DNA from: Madurella fahalii
Lineage: Eukaryota; Ascomycota; Sordariomycetes; Sordariales
Reading direction: 5' to 3'
DNA length: 64,000 bases
Assembly: GCA_029876055.1 (NCBI GenBank)
Contig: CM056877.1
Location: 930,001-994,000 of the forward strand
The number at the start of each line of letters is the position of its first letter. Position 1 is the stretch's first letter. Below are positions 21,179 through 32,700 of this stretch, one piece after another. The notes under the pieces are model-generated. The model ran no database searches, was not told the origin of the DNA, and was given only the letters and a program-made list of their open reading frames with translations. A program made the position numbers and the translations under genes.

Positions 21179-21640
21179 AATTCAACTCTAGTACTTACTA
21201 CTTAGTAGTATCCAACCAGGATATACAGTAGCAACATAGTTTAGAGGTGAGGATACAGCTGCTTGGTTGTTATCCACTCATCGACCACTATTCCTTATAT
21301 AACGTCGAGCCGAAATCACTTGCATGCACTCTTGTTGCGGCGCTGACGGAGCCTCAGCTGTGTACTATTTGCTGCCGGATGCCAAGGTGATCAGCCACGT
21401 CTGAATCTGGGGTAGGGCCTGTGGCGGGTGCGCGACTTCGATTGGCGAAAGCGGTGCTGCAGACGCACAGCGCTCGGCCTAGATTTTGAGACATGTTTCT
21501 CTCGCCAATGCTTTTTATGCCTTCTCCGCCATCTTTTACCACCCCCACGCGCTCCTCCACTAATTGCCCTTCTCCGTACCATAGTTGCCGTATATCAGCA
21601 GCCATATCCATTACTACCCGAGGCTTCTTTCAGAATCGAA
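21179..21640 (+). other. Intergenic gap before the DUF6594 gene
   Basis: This contains TAGTA/TACTA-rich sequence at 21190-21235. The reading frame of the next gene is open upstream of 21641, but residues there look non-conserved and lie in a pyrimidine-rich leader. Confidence 0.4.
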
Positions 21641-23499
21641 ATGTTTCAAAACGATACGACACCCACGGTGACTCAGGAGGCCATCGTTAACGCCCATTAC
21701 GGGATGGACAGAGCCAAAGTGGTGGAGGATGCGGCGACCTATACGAACACGCAGCGATTAGGAAATGCCCGGGTCCGCGTACAAGTCTCCGGCCTGTACC
21801 ATGGGGCCTTCGGCTCGGGCGACGCTACCCCTTGTACGCTAGTGCTCTTGACGATCCGCCTGGACTCGTTGGGCAGAGAGCACCGGTTTAAGAGCGCCTC
21901 CATTACCGCCTACTTCGAAGACAGCCAGGGAATACACCGCTACGACCCTGAAGTCCTCCGTCTAGCCCCGGACGGCTTCGTTGCGCTCACCGACTCGGTG
22001 ACAGCTATAGTGACGCGGGAGGCGGGAATCAATCTCGACGCCCAAGTTGCAGGTATAAATGTTGGCTACAATTTAGAGCGTCGCAGCGAGTCTCTCGAAA
22101 AGAGCTCGAGCAGCACCGTCACCGGGAACCGCAAATTCGCCAGCGAGGACTCGGCGCATCCGATTGGCGCCCAGTGGATCTTGCATGAAAATTCTATTAC
22201 CAAGATGGGTATTCCGTCCGTATCTACATTTGCCCTTCTTCTTGGCCCCAGCTACCGTAGATTTCGTGCCAAAATCCGCATCGAGACAGAGGAGCGTGGG
22301 GGCTCCGTGTTGAGAAAGGCTGGGTGCCTATTCCCCCAATGGTTTGATGTGGTCTGTTTCGACTTGAACCCCACGACAACTCAGATCGGGAACCACCCGC
22401 TCGTACTATCACATATCAGGGGCCTCGGGGAGCTGAACATGCTGGCGCTGGTCGATATAGGGTTTGGGCGTGTCGCTGTTGAAGAAGAGGAAGAAGGCGG
22501 TATAGCTGCGGCAAATCTCGCGAGTCTCTGGGCTCAATACGATGACGACGCAACGAAAGACACGGAGAAAAAGCTGTTTGACTGTGCGCGAGGAGTCTAT
22601 GACGCGCCTTGGTATAAGTTTAGGCGGTTCGAAACCCTGGGTCTCTTGAACCTGTACCACTATCAAGACCGGCTCGTGCGGTTCGAGAAGGACATCACCG
22701 GGCGACAAGGACAGATGGATGCAGAGCGCGTGGCAGAATTAGCCACGCTGCTTCGGGAGTATTGTACGTCACTATCCCCGTGGGCCACGACAGGCCCGGC
22801 ATGTACCTGGCAAGGCTCTCCCACTAATCAAACATTCCACCCCAGACGACGCGATAAAATCCTTCCGGGACATTTCGCAGATGGCGCGGCCATCCGAACT
22901 TGACCAGAAACTGGCAGCTCACATCCTCGGTGACAAGCTGGGCGAGCGCCATTACGTATCCGCGGGCGAGCTCGGCATGGTGGACTTGACGCCCCAGGCA
23001 CTAGGGGTTGTATCGGATCCGGTGCGGATTCTGTTGCAAAAATTTGAGCCCGGCGCCCAACGTGAAGACGACGATCACCCTAACAACACGGGCAAGCAAG
23101 GTGTGTCTTGAGTTGCGTCCTCAAGTGCTACTTGAGTAGTACTAGTATCATGAGCCATTGTAGGCATCTAACGTTGCCACCATAGAGCATCTCGCCGGCA
23201 CGAATCTACCTCCCGGCAAACGCAACCCTGCTGTTAAGCAGATATCGCCCACGGTGGACAAACTCGCACGTCTCGTCGTCGCTATTGCCGGCGGCGCGTT
23301 CCTTCTGGCTCCCATGTACGGTCTGACATTCATGCAGACGCAGAGGGACAAGCTTATCACGGTCGGGTTATTTGTCGTGTTCTTTGCCGTCGTCGTGGCG
23401 CTCGCGTCCAAGGCGACGAACCAGGAGGTCGTCGGGGCGACGGCGGCGTACGCGGCGGTCTTGGTCGTCTTTGTCAGCCAGGGCACCGAGAACGCCTAA
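21641..23499 (+). CDS. DUF6594-domain membrane protein with extra N-terminal domain
   Basis: Three exons (21641..22763, 22846..23100, 23186..23499) give 563 residues; introns are 82 and 85 nt. Residues 1-~230 form a beta-rich domain that I do not recognise (RVRVQVSGLYHGAF, FKSASITAYFEDS, AIVTREAGINLDAQVAG). From about 285 the DUF6594 pattern begins: LASLWAQYDDD, FETLGLLNLYHYQDRLVRFEKDI, LLREYYDDAIKSFRDIS. It ends with three hydrophobic segments (LVVAIAGGAFLLAPMYGLTFM, TVGLFVVFFAVVVALA, VGATAAYAAVLVVFV). This C-terminal hairpin cluster is the family hallmark. The function of DUF6594 is unknown; it is abundant in accessory regions of Pezizomycotina. The N-terminal domain could instead belong to a separate gene, but no stop, start or splice signal separates them. 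The gene is convergent with the HET gene. Confidence 0.78.
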
Positions 23500-24265
23500 T
23501 GAATTGTCCGTATTTCATCGCGTCGCCCTGCCCTTCATATATTTCCAACATTTCCTTAGCACCGTCGATTCGTAGGACAAAAGGACCCATGTATACAGGG
23601 AGAGGGGCTGACAGGGAGGGCACTTCCACCAGCGACATCCAGCTGCGCATCGTCACATAAACATCACACCTAGGCTAGTAGCCTAGAAACGGGCAAGCAG
23701 ATTGCAAAGGATCTCTGAGCACGAAAGCAACTGGTGTCAAGGCGGGGAATTAACGATTGGGTGTGGTGACGAACAGCTTAACGTGAGGAATGACAGGGGC
23801 GCGTGCAATTACATAGATTTTGTAGGTAATTCTACACGGTGCGCGGTTTACACTCATGAACTCAACTTGGAGTGATTATTGTATCCAATTATCAAGGGTG
23901 TGACATAGGAGAATCCCTTCCCCTTTTTTTTTCCCCCATTTACGTCTCTAGAAAGGTCAAACGGTGACGATAACTTAGATATCTATTAGAAAGACCCTAC
24001 GACGCATGGGCTACAACGACTGCCATGCCGTCCAGCCGGAGGAATGAGAGCCGTAGAGCGTATATCAGAGACTAGGCTGGACCACACTAAAATTTCGCGT
24101 TACCCGCAAACACAAATCCCAGCTGGTTGTACATGGCCCTATACACCCACTCCTCAAGACATGCATAGCACTCAATATGCTTCCTAGATGTGTTATTGCA
24201 GCTTACAGATATCGCCGCCTGCCCCGCATCCCCATCTCAAATACCACAGCGTTTGAAATCCTTCC
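23500..24265. other. Convergent intergenic gap
   Basis: This lies between the 3' ends of the DUF6594 and HET genes. It contains a short pyrimidine run at 23919-23937. I see no supported gene. Confidence 0.5.
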
Positions 24266-26340
24266 TCAGGTCAGCAGTATCTCCTTCCAGGCGGGACCTG
24301 GAGGATAACTCGACTGTATCGACTCCTTGTCAATGGTGCCTATTCCCCGCCTTTCTGCGACACCATCGGCGTCGCGCTCCACCAATAATACATAATAAAG
24401 GTCCCAACTCGTAGAGGGCTTAGCACTAATAGGGAGCGGAGCGTTCGCCTCGGAGAGCACTAACACCTCAAATAGCCCTATGGACTCGGAGAAATCCACC
24501 TCTTCATAGTCGTCGAAGATAACGTTGCCACAGGGGACTCCCCATTGGCCAACGAGCTTGCCCCGGGGCCAGAAGAAGTCAGTTAGTTCCATTCTAAAAA
24601 ACAGGGTCAGAGTCCAGAACTGCAGCAGCGGGTAAGGCCGGGGAGTTCCTAAGTTTAAGTTCTCGCTAGGAGCTGTGCAAGATGCATCTATCTCCAGCTG
24701 AGGGCATACGAAACGTGATCGCTGGCGGTAACCCACGAACTCCATGTCATGGAAGGGGAACGATTTGTTCGCGGCCGGGTCCCAGACGGGTCTCACTTCC
24801 TCCCCGTGGCGTCTTTGGTACCAGATGATCCAAGTCCGAGTCCGGAGCCAGTCGTTCAAGTTGTCATGGACATCAAACCAGGCCTCACCACGCCAACCGG
24901 CCCAGGAGTAGCTCGGAAACCCCTGGCGGCGGTGGATATTGCGACCCTCAAACAGAAGGAACTGGTCGAACGACCCCGTCGGCAAACCTTCCAACATTTT
25001 ATACCCCAGCTTTTGCGAGCCGCGTCGTATTATGCCCGCCATGGCACGGAGTGCGTCACTTTGGTTCGTGAGGACGCGTTTCATGTAATAATGGAGCATC
25101 AGCGCATAGTCTGTAATTGGTGTTTCCAGGTGTACGGCAAGTCCTAATAACGATGAGAGACTGCCACTGTTTTTGTACTCGGAATTCCGGCTGATCTTCG
25201 CACGTCTCCAAGTACTCAGACTCACGGCAGCGGAAGAAGACCTGGCCGTCGACAAAATACAAGATCCGTCGTGAGAGGACATGCTCCTGGAATCTGCGAT
25301 GTTGCTCCATTATAAGCTCATGATTCATGAAGGTCAGTTCGGGGATAAATGGAAGGGAAGACACACGTCCATGCCCTAGATTCGTAAACGGACCACTTCA
25401 GGTGGGCGTCCACGTCGAAACACACGCCGAGAAACGTTCCAGGGGTGATCTCACGCACAAGGAACTCCATCTCCCGGTCACCGTCATGCATGCCAACGAG
25501 GCCGGAGTTAGCATCGTGACCACAAGCCGCCACGATGGTCAGCCAGGACCGCTCGTAGATGTGGTCCATCACCATTACTCCTCGCTGAAGGTCCTCCGTG
25601 TCGTTCTGTACGAGGCAAAGTGAATCCACCCAGAGATATCGAAGGCCGAGCTTCCGGACGAGCACCACCGAGTCCAGGATGGTTCTTGGCAGCAGAACAC
25701 CCTCGAGTGGACCACGACGCATCAAGAAGGCCCTGTTGGCTTTTGTGAGCCGGATATTGGACACAGCACCCCAGACGTAGCTCAGCGTCACATATTTTAC
25801 GGCGCCCGGTTTCTCGACGATGCAGTTGTCGACGACGTCAATCAATCGCAACGACTTCAGACCGGGTATTCCACCTGCCTCGTTGACAAGGCAGCTATGG
25901 TCTCTGGTGCAACTGTCGATCCACCGGGCGACCCTCGGAATGTCTATTATTCGGTCGAGTTGCGTCCGTAAGTAGCAGCGATTCGGGAAGAAGCCGTCGG
26001 TTATATCCGGCGATTCGCAAATGGAGCCCAAAGCCAGGAAAGCACAGCCCGCCACCCTCTCCCCGCTCAGCTGGAAGCAGAAGCGGTTACCTGGCCCGGA
26101 ACAGCTATAGAACACCAGCTCGACCGCGTTGTTCAAGTAGTACGTCCTCTCCATTCTTCTGGGGTTCCGGGACAAGGAGTGGCAAATCAATTTGCAGAGG
26201 TCACACCGGCTGTGGAAGATCCGCGAGAGCTTGCCCAGTGGCCAGCGTTTTCGGTGGGGGTGGACGTCCCCGCCTCGCTGGATGTAATCCAAGGGGATTG
26301 CAGCACAAGGGCCGCATAGCGCTGAGCCTACGGCAGACAT
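24266..26340 (-). CDS. HET-domain (heterokaryon incompatibility) protein
   Basis: Exon 1 is 26340..25367, followed by a 73 nt intron (25294..25366; donor GTGTGT) that restores SRAWTFQEHVLSRRILYF. The N-terminus has a Cys-rich lead (ALCGPC...CDLCKLIC). The HET domain follows: YVTLSYVWG, then ILDSVVLVRKLGLRYLWVDSLCLVQND, then RAWTFQE, in the family order. HET domains execute vegetative incompatibility cell death in fungi. The frame changes at 25.17-25.22 kb. The downstream half (LTNQSDALRAMAGI, FPSYSWAGWRG) is in another frame. It can be joined by a 49 nt intron (25167..25215, GT...CAG, no good branch site), giving 650 residues; otherwise a one-base indel truncates the protein just after the HET domain. 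The start is the first ATG in frame. Confidence 0.85.
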
Positions 26341-27288
26341 GGCTTTGACTCGGCTTCGTCTTGGTCGAAAATCCGAGGGGTTCAGCCTCTGGAGCGAGAA
26401 TCGTCGAGTCCCTCTTGCAGGGATTTTGGGGCGGGGGCTTCTTGCTTTCAGGTGAAGGGCGTTAGGCAGCACCAGGTCGAGACGCCCAGCCCGATCAGGT
26501 GGCCCGCATCTCGGCCCGAAATGGCCATTTTATTTGCGTTCTCAACCTCTCAACTTAAGCGCCATTGGCGCTGTAGACTCCTTGTCACACGGCCACATCA
26601 TGGGAGGCCGCCATTGGAGGGATAGCCGCCCTGGCGCCAGCCTAGGAAGGCTCAGAACGAAGGACTTGATATCCATGAAGGAGTCCAGAGAGCAACTGCA
26701 TGAAGATGACTATACAATCGGCTATGTATCCAGACGTGAGGGTTTCTTGCGAGTCCCTCCTCCCTCGCTGCCCGGTGTGCGTTGGATCCTTCGTAATTAA
26801 ACTAAAGTAGCTGTCCGCATGAACGGGGGCAAGGCCGGAATAATCACTCGGGCTTGTTATGCCGCTGGCTATGGGGTCGAGACCTCCATAATCGGCCAAT
26901 CATCCGGGTGGAATCAATGTTGGCGTTGACCTAAACACTATCCACCCCGGATTGTGAGCTATACTGTCCTACCCCGCTGGATAGTCGTCTTAACCCATCT
27001 TAGCATTCCTGCCAATATGTGTTTCCTGCAGAAAGATATCGAAGGCAGGTGGCAGGATCTTGAGCCATCCACCTGGGATCTTATTCACATGCGTTCCCCC
27101 AACGATAGTGATAACAATTGGCCTACAGTATATGCCGAGACTAAGCCGTCGTCTGCACGCAGTACGCTCCCATCAAAGCAGCCGTTCAGGGGGGGTTCAA
27201 GGTGTGCCCTATTACTACGTGTGGCGTAACCGATTCAGAAATCCTACATTGTTTACCGTGGACTTAGGAGACCGAGACCAATTCTATC
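26341..27288. other. Accessory intergenic region
   Basis: This is upstream of the HET gene and before the BTB fragment. Short frames exist on both strands without domain features. I see nothing that can be called. Confidence 0.4.
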
Positions 27289-27603
27289 GTGATGGATAAC
27301 TTCCAGCCCAGCATTGTGAGGAGACTGGTCCAATTCATGTACATCGGCAATTATGATAATCCAGAGGACAACCGGACGAGCCCCAATGTCAGCCTAGAAG
27401 CTAAGTCCTCAGGACAGGCCGACCAACCTGCACAGTTGCAGATGCTGCCGGAGATAAAGATGCAGACGCCACCAAATCTTCTGGAAATCCTCACTATTGC
27501 TATAGTAATCTCGCTACGAGGAAGGAAAAGAAGAAGAAGAAGAAGAAGAAGAAGAAGAAGGAGAAGAAAAGATTCAAAGCACGATCGCGCGGTGGGATGT
27601 TAA
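27289..27603 (+). pseudogene. BTB/POZ-domain fragment
   Basis: The frame starting MMDNFQPSIVRRLVQFMYIG and continuing NYDN matches the part of fungal BTB domains just after the hydrophobic core, where a residue triplet is followed by a helix ending in (Y/F)xYTGxY. The usual N-terminal half of the domain is not found in frame upstream. Downstream the frame runs into an (AAG)11 repeat that encodes an Arg run, then stops. I read it as a remnant of a small BTB gene. A short functional peptide is unlikely. Confidence 0.4.
27528..27560. repeat. (AAG)11 microsatellite
   Basis: This is a pure trinucleotide run of 33 bases in the BTB remnant, with similar purine-rich flanks on both sides. Confidence 0.95.
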
Positions 27604-28155
27604 AGAATCGCGGGGCATGTGTTTGTATTACTGACAACTAGCAGCGGGCCTTGTTACGGCGCTTTAAATCGACAAGAGTCCAAGAACCCCAAACCCCTCA
27701 AAACCGATTCTCAAATCCTGTTAGAGCCACCCCAAGCAAGTCTTGAGAACCCGGCACTCCCCACATTCAATCTTTTTTTGTTTGGCCTACTATGCATTTG
27801 GACCATTTCAACCACACTGATTTTCCAATCCGCTGCATTTCCATCAATCCATGATTTGTTTAACCAAGCTTAATTGTACAGTACCGGTTCCTGAGTAGGC
27901 CACAGCTGCTAAGGAATTCCGTCAAATTCTGTCATTCCGATTTAAACTAACGGTTATGTAAGCTTTCTTGTAGTTCCAGATCATATTAGATATTGTGGTC
28001 GCAACTCCTATTGTTGGAGGCGACGGCAAACTGGTGATGCATTGTGTCTATCTTCGTGGAAGAGAAGAAAAGGATGAGAAAACTCAGATGTGGGGGCGAA
28101 ACCAGGTAAAGCGAGGCAGGCTAGGGTGGGACGGATTAACGGTGCAATTCTGAAG
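27604..28155. other. Intergenic gap with no recognised gene
   Basis: AT-rich stretches lie at 27760-27870. No family features were seen on either strand, apart from the start of the minus-strand frame described with the 180 bp direct repeat. Confidence 0.4.
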
Positions 28156-28379
28156 TACAATATTGCGAGAGACGTATCAAAATGCTGTAAGCTGACCGGA
28201 AGGACCTTCATTTGCACGTTCGGTGTCTTCCATCGCTGACGGTAGCACATAGTGTGCCTGACAGTTGCTACCCTACGTCCTTGAGAGGAGGCTGAAGTGC
28301 AATTCTGGCTACGTCTATTGGCCTCAGGGGACGAGTACAATATTACGAGAGACGGGTCAAAATGCTGAAAGCTGACCGG
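28156..28379 (-). repeat. Diverged direct repeat with 180 bp spacing
   Basis: A 44-45 bp segment at 28156-28200 (starting TACAATATTGCGAGAGACG) recurs at 28336-28379 with about five substitutions. Less similar sequence follows each copy. The offset is exactly 180 bases, a multiple of three. The minus strand is open from 28514 to 28008 (168 codons), so the copies read as LPVSFQHFDPSLVILY and LPVSLQHFDTSLAILY, 60 residues apart. Whether this frame is a gene is unknown. The rest of it is not recognisable. Confidence 0.7.
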
Positions 28380-28586
28380 CAGTTTCTTTATTCGCGCTCT
28401 CCACGACATGATGGTGTCTACGACGAGGCTCTGGTATAGAGATGTACATCGTTTCATCCATGCTCCTCTCCGGCCTCTCGTATTAGTAGTTCCAGATTCT
28501 CCCGAGGCCAACAAGTACGTTCCTCAACACAAGTTAGACTACCCGGTCTCCCTTGTATCAACAATTCATACCAAACACGCAACGCA

Positions 28587-28807
28587 ATGGCCTACACCCT
28601 CAACACCCCAGCCGAGCTAGTCAACACTTGCACCGTTACTAAGGATGCGAATGTAAGAAACTGCCTATTCCCAGCTTCAATCGCCCACTCATGTAGACGA
28701 GGCACGGCATATGCTAATAGATCCGGCAGAACGTCATTCTCGAAATCGTGTTATGCGGTTCCTGCGGAACTTGCAAGAAGAAGAACTGCCAGTGCACTTG
28801 CAAGTAA
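28587..28807 (+). CDS. Small cysteine-rich, metallothionein-like protein
   Basis: Two exons (28587..28652 and 28730..28807) give 47 residues. The 77 nt intron starts GTAAGA, has GCTAAT as a possible branch site and ends GGCAG. Exon 1 begins ATG GCC after a CAAACACGCAACGCA leader and encodes MAYTLNTPAELVNTC. Exon 2 encodes a hydrophobic strand (NVILEIVL), then CGSCGTCKKKNCQCTCK and TAA. Seven Cys include the pattern CxxCxxCxxxxCxCxC with interspersed Lys, which is how fungal metallothioneins bind Cu or Zn through thiolates. The spacing does not match any family I can name, and no signal peptide is present. The splice solution and in-frame stop make chance unlikely, but expression evidence is needed. 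Confidence 0.6.
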
Positions 28808-29744
28808 TGCGGTAGACGCACCTGCCGCCCTGTTGATGGCAGTGATATCTGGGGTTGGTTTGATGTCTAGGGGCTGTGCTCGACGCCTTCTCATGTGTTG
28901 AGGGATCGGAAGAGTGTCTGAGCTAACTTATGTTGTTGGGAGAGATGGTGACAGGCACCGGAGGATCTGTACTTGAGGCCACTCGAATACAAGAATCTTG
29001 GTATCAGATGGGTGCATGGGTGACTTCTTCACTTCTAAACTTCATGTCCTCTTCAAATCAAGGTGTAGCTGGGTCTAGCTAGCGTCGATAGTAATATCCT
29101 TACGCTTGATGAGCATCTTCCTGTGTCAATCATGTAAGGAAGCGTTACGAACCGCGGGGGGGGGGGGGGGGGGGGCGGACTACAAAACGCACGAACACCG
29201 GACCGCTGCCAAACTATCGAAAATTACCGTATGGAAACATTTTTAGATTTTGGGTCAAGAAAGGGTTTCCCTAGTAATGGCAATATGACATGATACCGCC
29301 GGAAAACGGCTTCCGGGACCACAAGCTCAGCAATGCCGCACGCCGCGGTCTCTAATTATACCGAGTGCTCTACGAATTGCACGAAGGGAACGGAATGGTT
29401 AACACAACGGATCCCTTTTTACACATCCAGTGCTTGTTGCCACGGCACGAGAGGCTTAGTTCAACAGCTTTTTTGAAACACCTAAATTCACGTCTCCTAG
29501 TTGATTATCGCGACTTAAGTAGGCTGATAGCAACCACCGCCGCATCAAGGCTAACAGACATCTCAGAAGCTCGAATCCCATCCCGGTTATACGTTATATC
29601 ATTCGGCTGCGAGGGACTGAAGGGCGAGGAGTAAGGAAAGATAAAACGGAAAAAAAGAAAGCCTAGTGTATAGTAACCGGCCGGACAGCAGTAAGGCGGC
29701 AAAGGCCAAGGCACACCACTTCAATGATATACTAGCAATAACCT
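28808..29744. other. Intergenic gap with a poly-G run
   Basis: A run of about 20 G lies at 29156-29175. The rest has no recognised gene on either strand. It is the 3' side of the subtilase gene. Confidence 0.5.
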
Positions 29745-32700
29745 CTAGACGTTCAGAACAGTCATAGGAGGCGTTTGCCAGAAAGACCAGTCCGATGCAA
29801 CAGCCGGGTCGCCGAATGGGCGAAGAGCGGCAAAGCGAACACTAATCAAGCAAGGTAGCCAACAGTCAGTACCTGCAGCAAGCCCAAGGCGTACTTATGA
29901 CGGGGTGAAGGGGACTTACTGATATGTCTGACCAGGCTGGATACTTCCAGCTTCAACCGCGCCGGACCAGTTGATACCCAGCAATGACGAAGCGTTCCAG
30001 CTCGGCGAGCGTCTGACGTTGATAGTGCCGGGGGGCAGGTTTGAAGTGGTCACGGCTGCTGTTGCAGCGTACCCAGGCGAGTTCTCAGGGGGCCAGGTCC
30101 AATCGGACTCTTGCCAGCCTTCCTGGAAGATCTAGTTGGGCATTAGCCAGGACTGTTGGGGCATAATTCTCACACATGGCCAAGCGCAAACTTACATCCA
30201 TACGAAGAAACTTGGTCCCCCACTTCAGCTCAAATGAGATGCTGACACTGGAAACTGCATCATCGCCGGTCACGCCGGGCCACCGCATCACGAATCCTTC
30301 GCCTAGCACCGGGCCGCCCGACGAAGTAATGTTACCGGCAAACACACTGCCAACTTCTTGCTTGAGATCGAAAGCGGCCCCTAAGCAGGAGGAACGGGCG
30401 TTAGATAATCTGATACTATGCGTCTGAGGCCTACAGGGAGGAGAAAAAAAAAGGTATATACCCATATATGGAACGGCGAGCTCCTCTCCGTTGCTGCTTG
30501 TGATGATGATGCGGCCATTGTATATCGGCCACTTGGACGGGTCAGGGTACGAGGGAGGCGTGAAGGTGATCCTGGACGCTCCTGTTAACCAAAACAAAAA
30601 GGCTACCTTGGCTGCTGCATATTGGGTGCAATAAGTAGTACTCACGTGGCGGTTCTTGATTGACCAGCGCCAACAGCGAACTGACCCGACGGGAAGGTGA
30701 CGCCAGGCGTCAACTCGATGGTTTTGAGCTCCGTATATGGAGCAACCAGCTCCCTATTCTCAGACCGCGCCTCGATGCCACGCTGGATATCGTGGCTGAA
30801 GGTGTAGGTGAGTGGTTGAGAGCCCGTGTTGGTGATGACGATGTTGTGGGTAGCACGGAAGTTGGCAGTATCGTTCAGGGCGATGTTGTCAAAGGTGAGA
30901 CGGGTCTGGTAGTTGACCGCCTTGACAGCATTCACAAGGCCTGTTCCTACGTGCATGACAGGGGCGACTGTGCCCTCTGGAACGGGGTTGGGGTTGGCGG
31001 GGTCGTCCTGCCATGGTTCCAGTCCCCAGGCAACGTGATCGCCTGATGATCGGATACGATCCATAACCAACTTGGCAACGCCCGGCCCGTGGACGCTTCT
31101 TCCGCCGTGCTTGCTGATATACAGGGCAGCAACGCCGGCAATATAGGGCGCTGCCATGGAGGTGCCGTTGAACACCTGCCAACCGGTCGGCGAAATGGCA
31201 AACGGGGGATTGGGATCCGTGGTAACAAGCGCGCTATAGATTTCGCCGCCAGGCGCACCAATGTCAGGCTTCAAGTAGAGCTCGTAGGTACCACCCCAGC
31301 TGCTGAAGAAGTTTGCGAGACGGCCGCGGGGATGCTTGGCTGGAACGACGAAGCCGTCCACATTGTTGTTAAAGGTGGCAGTCACTTGCCCTCCCGCGCT
31401 GAGAACAGAGATGATAGCATCTCCAGCCTCCTTCTCAATGATGCCGTACCCGACCGCGGGCTCGGCGCCGGAAAAGAGGGTATCGGGAACCCAGAGACCT
31501 TGGATGCCGTCCCCGCGGAATAGGACGTATCTGGCGTTCACAGCGGCGAGATTGGCGGCCTTCTGGTCAATGGGACATCCCGATTGAGCGACCAGGACAA
31601 CGGTCTGGTCAGGATTCGCAATGGGGCTGACGCTGCTGCAAGCATCTCCAGCTGAAATAACGGTTACGGCTTCGCCCCAGATGGCCGCATAGGGTTCCAT
31701 GGAATTGGCCAAAAAGTCCCAGTTGCCGTTCTCTGTCGGAGCAGGGCAGTATCGGACCGAGTATCGTCCCGGCGCAACGTGACCAACGTCAGCGGTGCTG
31801 GATTGTCCGTCCAGCGTGAAGGTGAAGGTAATCGGATCGCCTGCCTTGACGTCGGCTTCGACTGAGGCAACGGCTAGCTCACTGAGTCCGCTGGCCATTT
31901 CATTGCCGTAAAAGGGACCCTGATCGCCGTCGTTTCCCATGGACACGACAACAACTACACCGTTCTCAACCAAACGGGCAGCGAGGACACCCAGAGGATT
32001 GTCAATCCACGGCCCCGGAGAACCAATGCTCATGGTGATGATGTCGGCCTAAGCATTTGCTGTAAGACGTTGCCCGGAGCAGCCCATGCAAAAGGGGGGG
32101 AAGCACTTACACCATCATCAAACGCACGCTTCCATGCATCAATGTATGTTGCCGTCTCTGATGTCGTCCCGCCGAACATCTTGTAGGCTAGGATGCTGGC
32201 ATTTGGCGCTACGCCGGTGAACCACTCGTTCTTCCCAGCGAGAATGCCCGCTACATGGGTGCCATGGCCCATTAAACCAAAGGGATTGATATCTGGCGCC
32301 GGATCGCTGTCTCCCTCCCCAGGATTATTGGGGCTGGAAAAGTCCCAGCCACCGATGACCTTGAAGCCCGGACCGAAGCCGCCACCGAGCTGTTGAGTAG
32401 TAGGTACTAGTCAGACGAGCCACTCGGGCAATTATTGGACAGGGGCAGAGGTGTATGCCAACTCACCAGCTCATGATTGTAGTAGACACCATCATCCACA
32501 ACGGCTACTTTTACGCCCGCACCTAGGATACCCTCCTGGTGGAGCTGGGCCACACCGGTCATCCGATGCAGAGCTTCGGAGTAGTTATCGGCCTGGTATA
32601 CCGTGCCATTTCCGCCCTGCCGTCGCATTATTGCGGATACGGCCGAGTAAGGTGACTTCGCACGCCGGACTTTTAGACCAGGCGCAGTGCTGTCGTTGTT

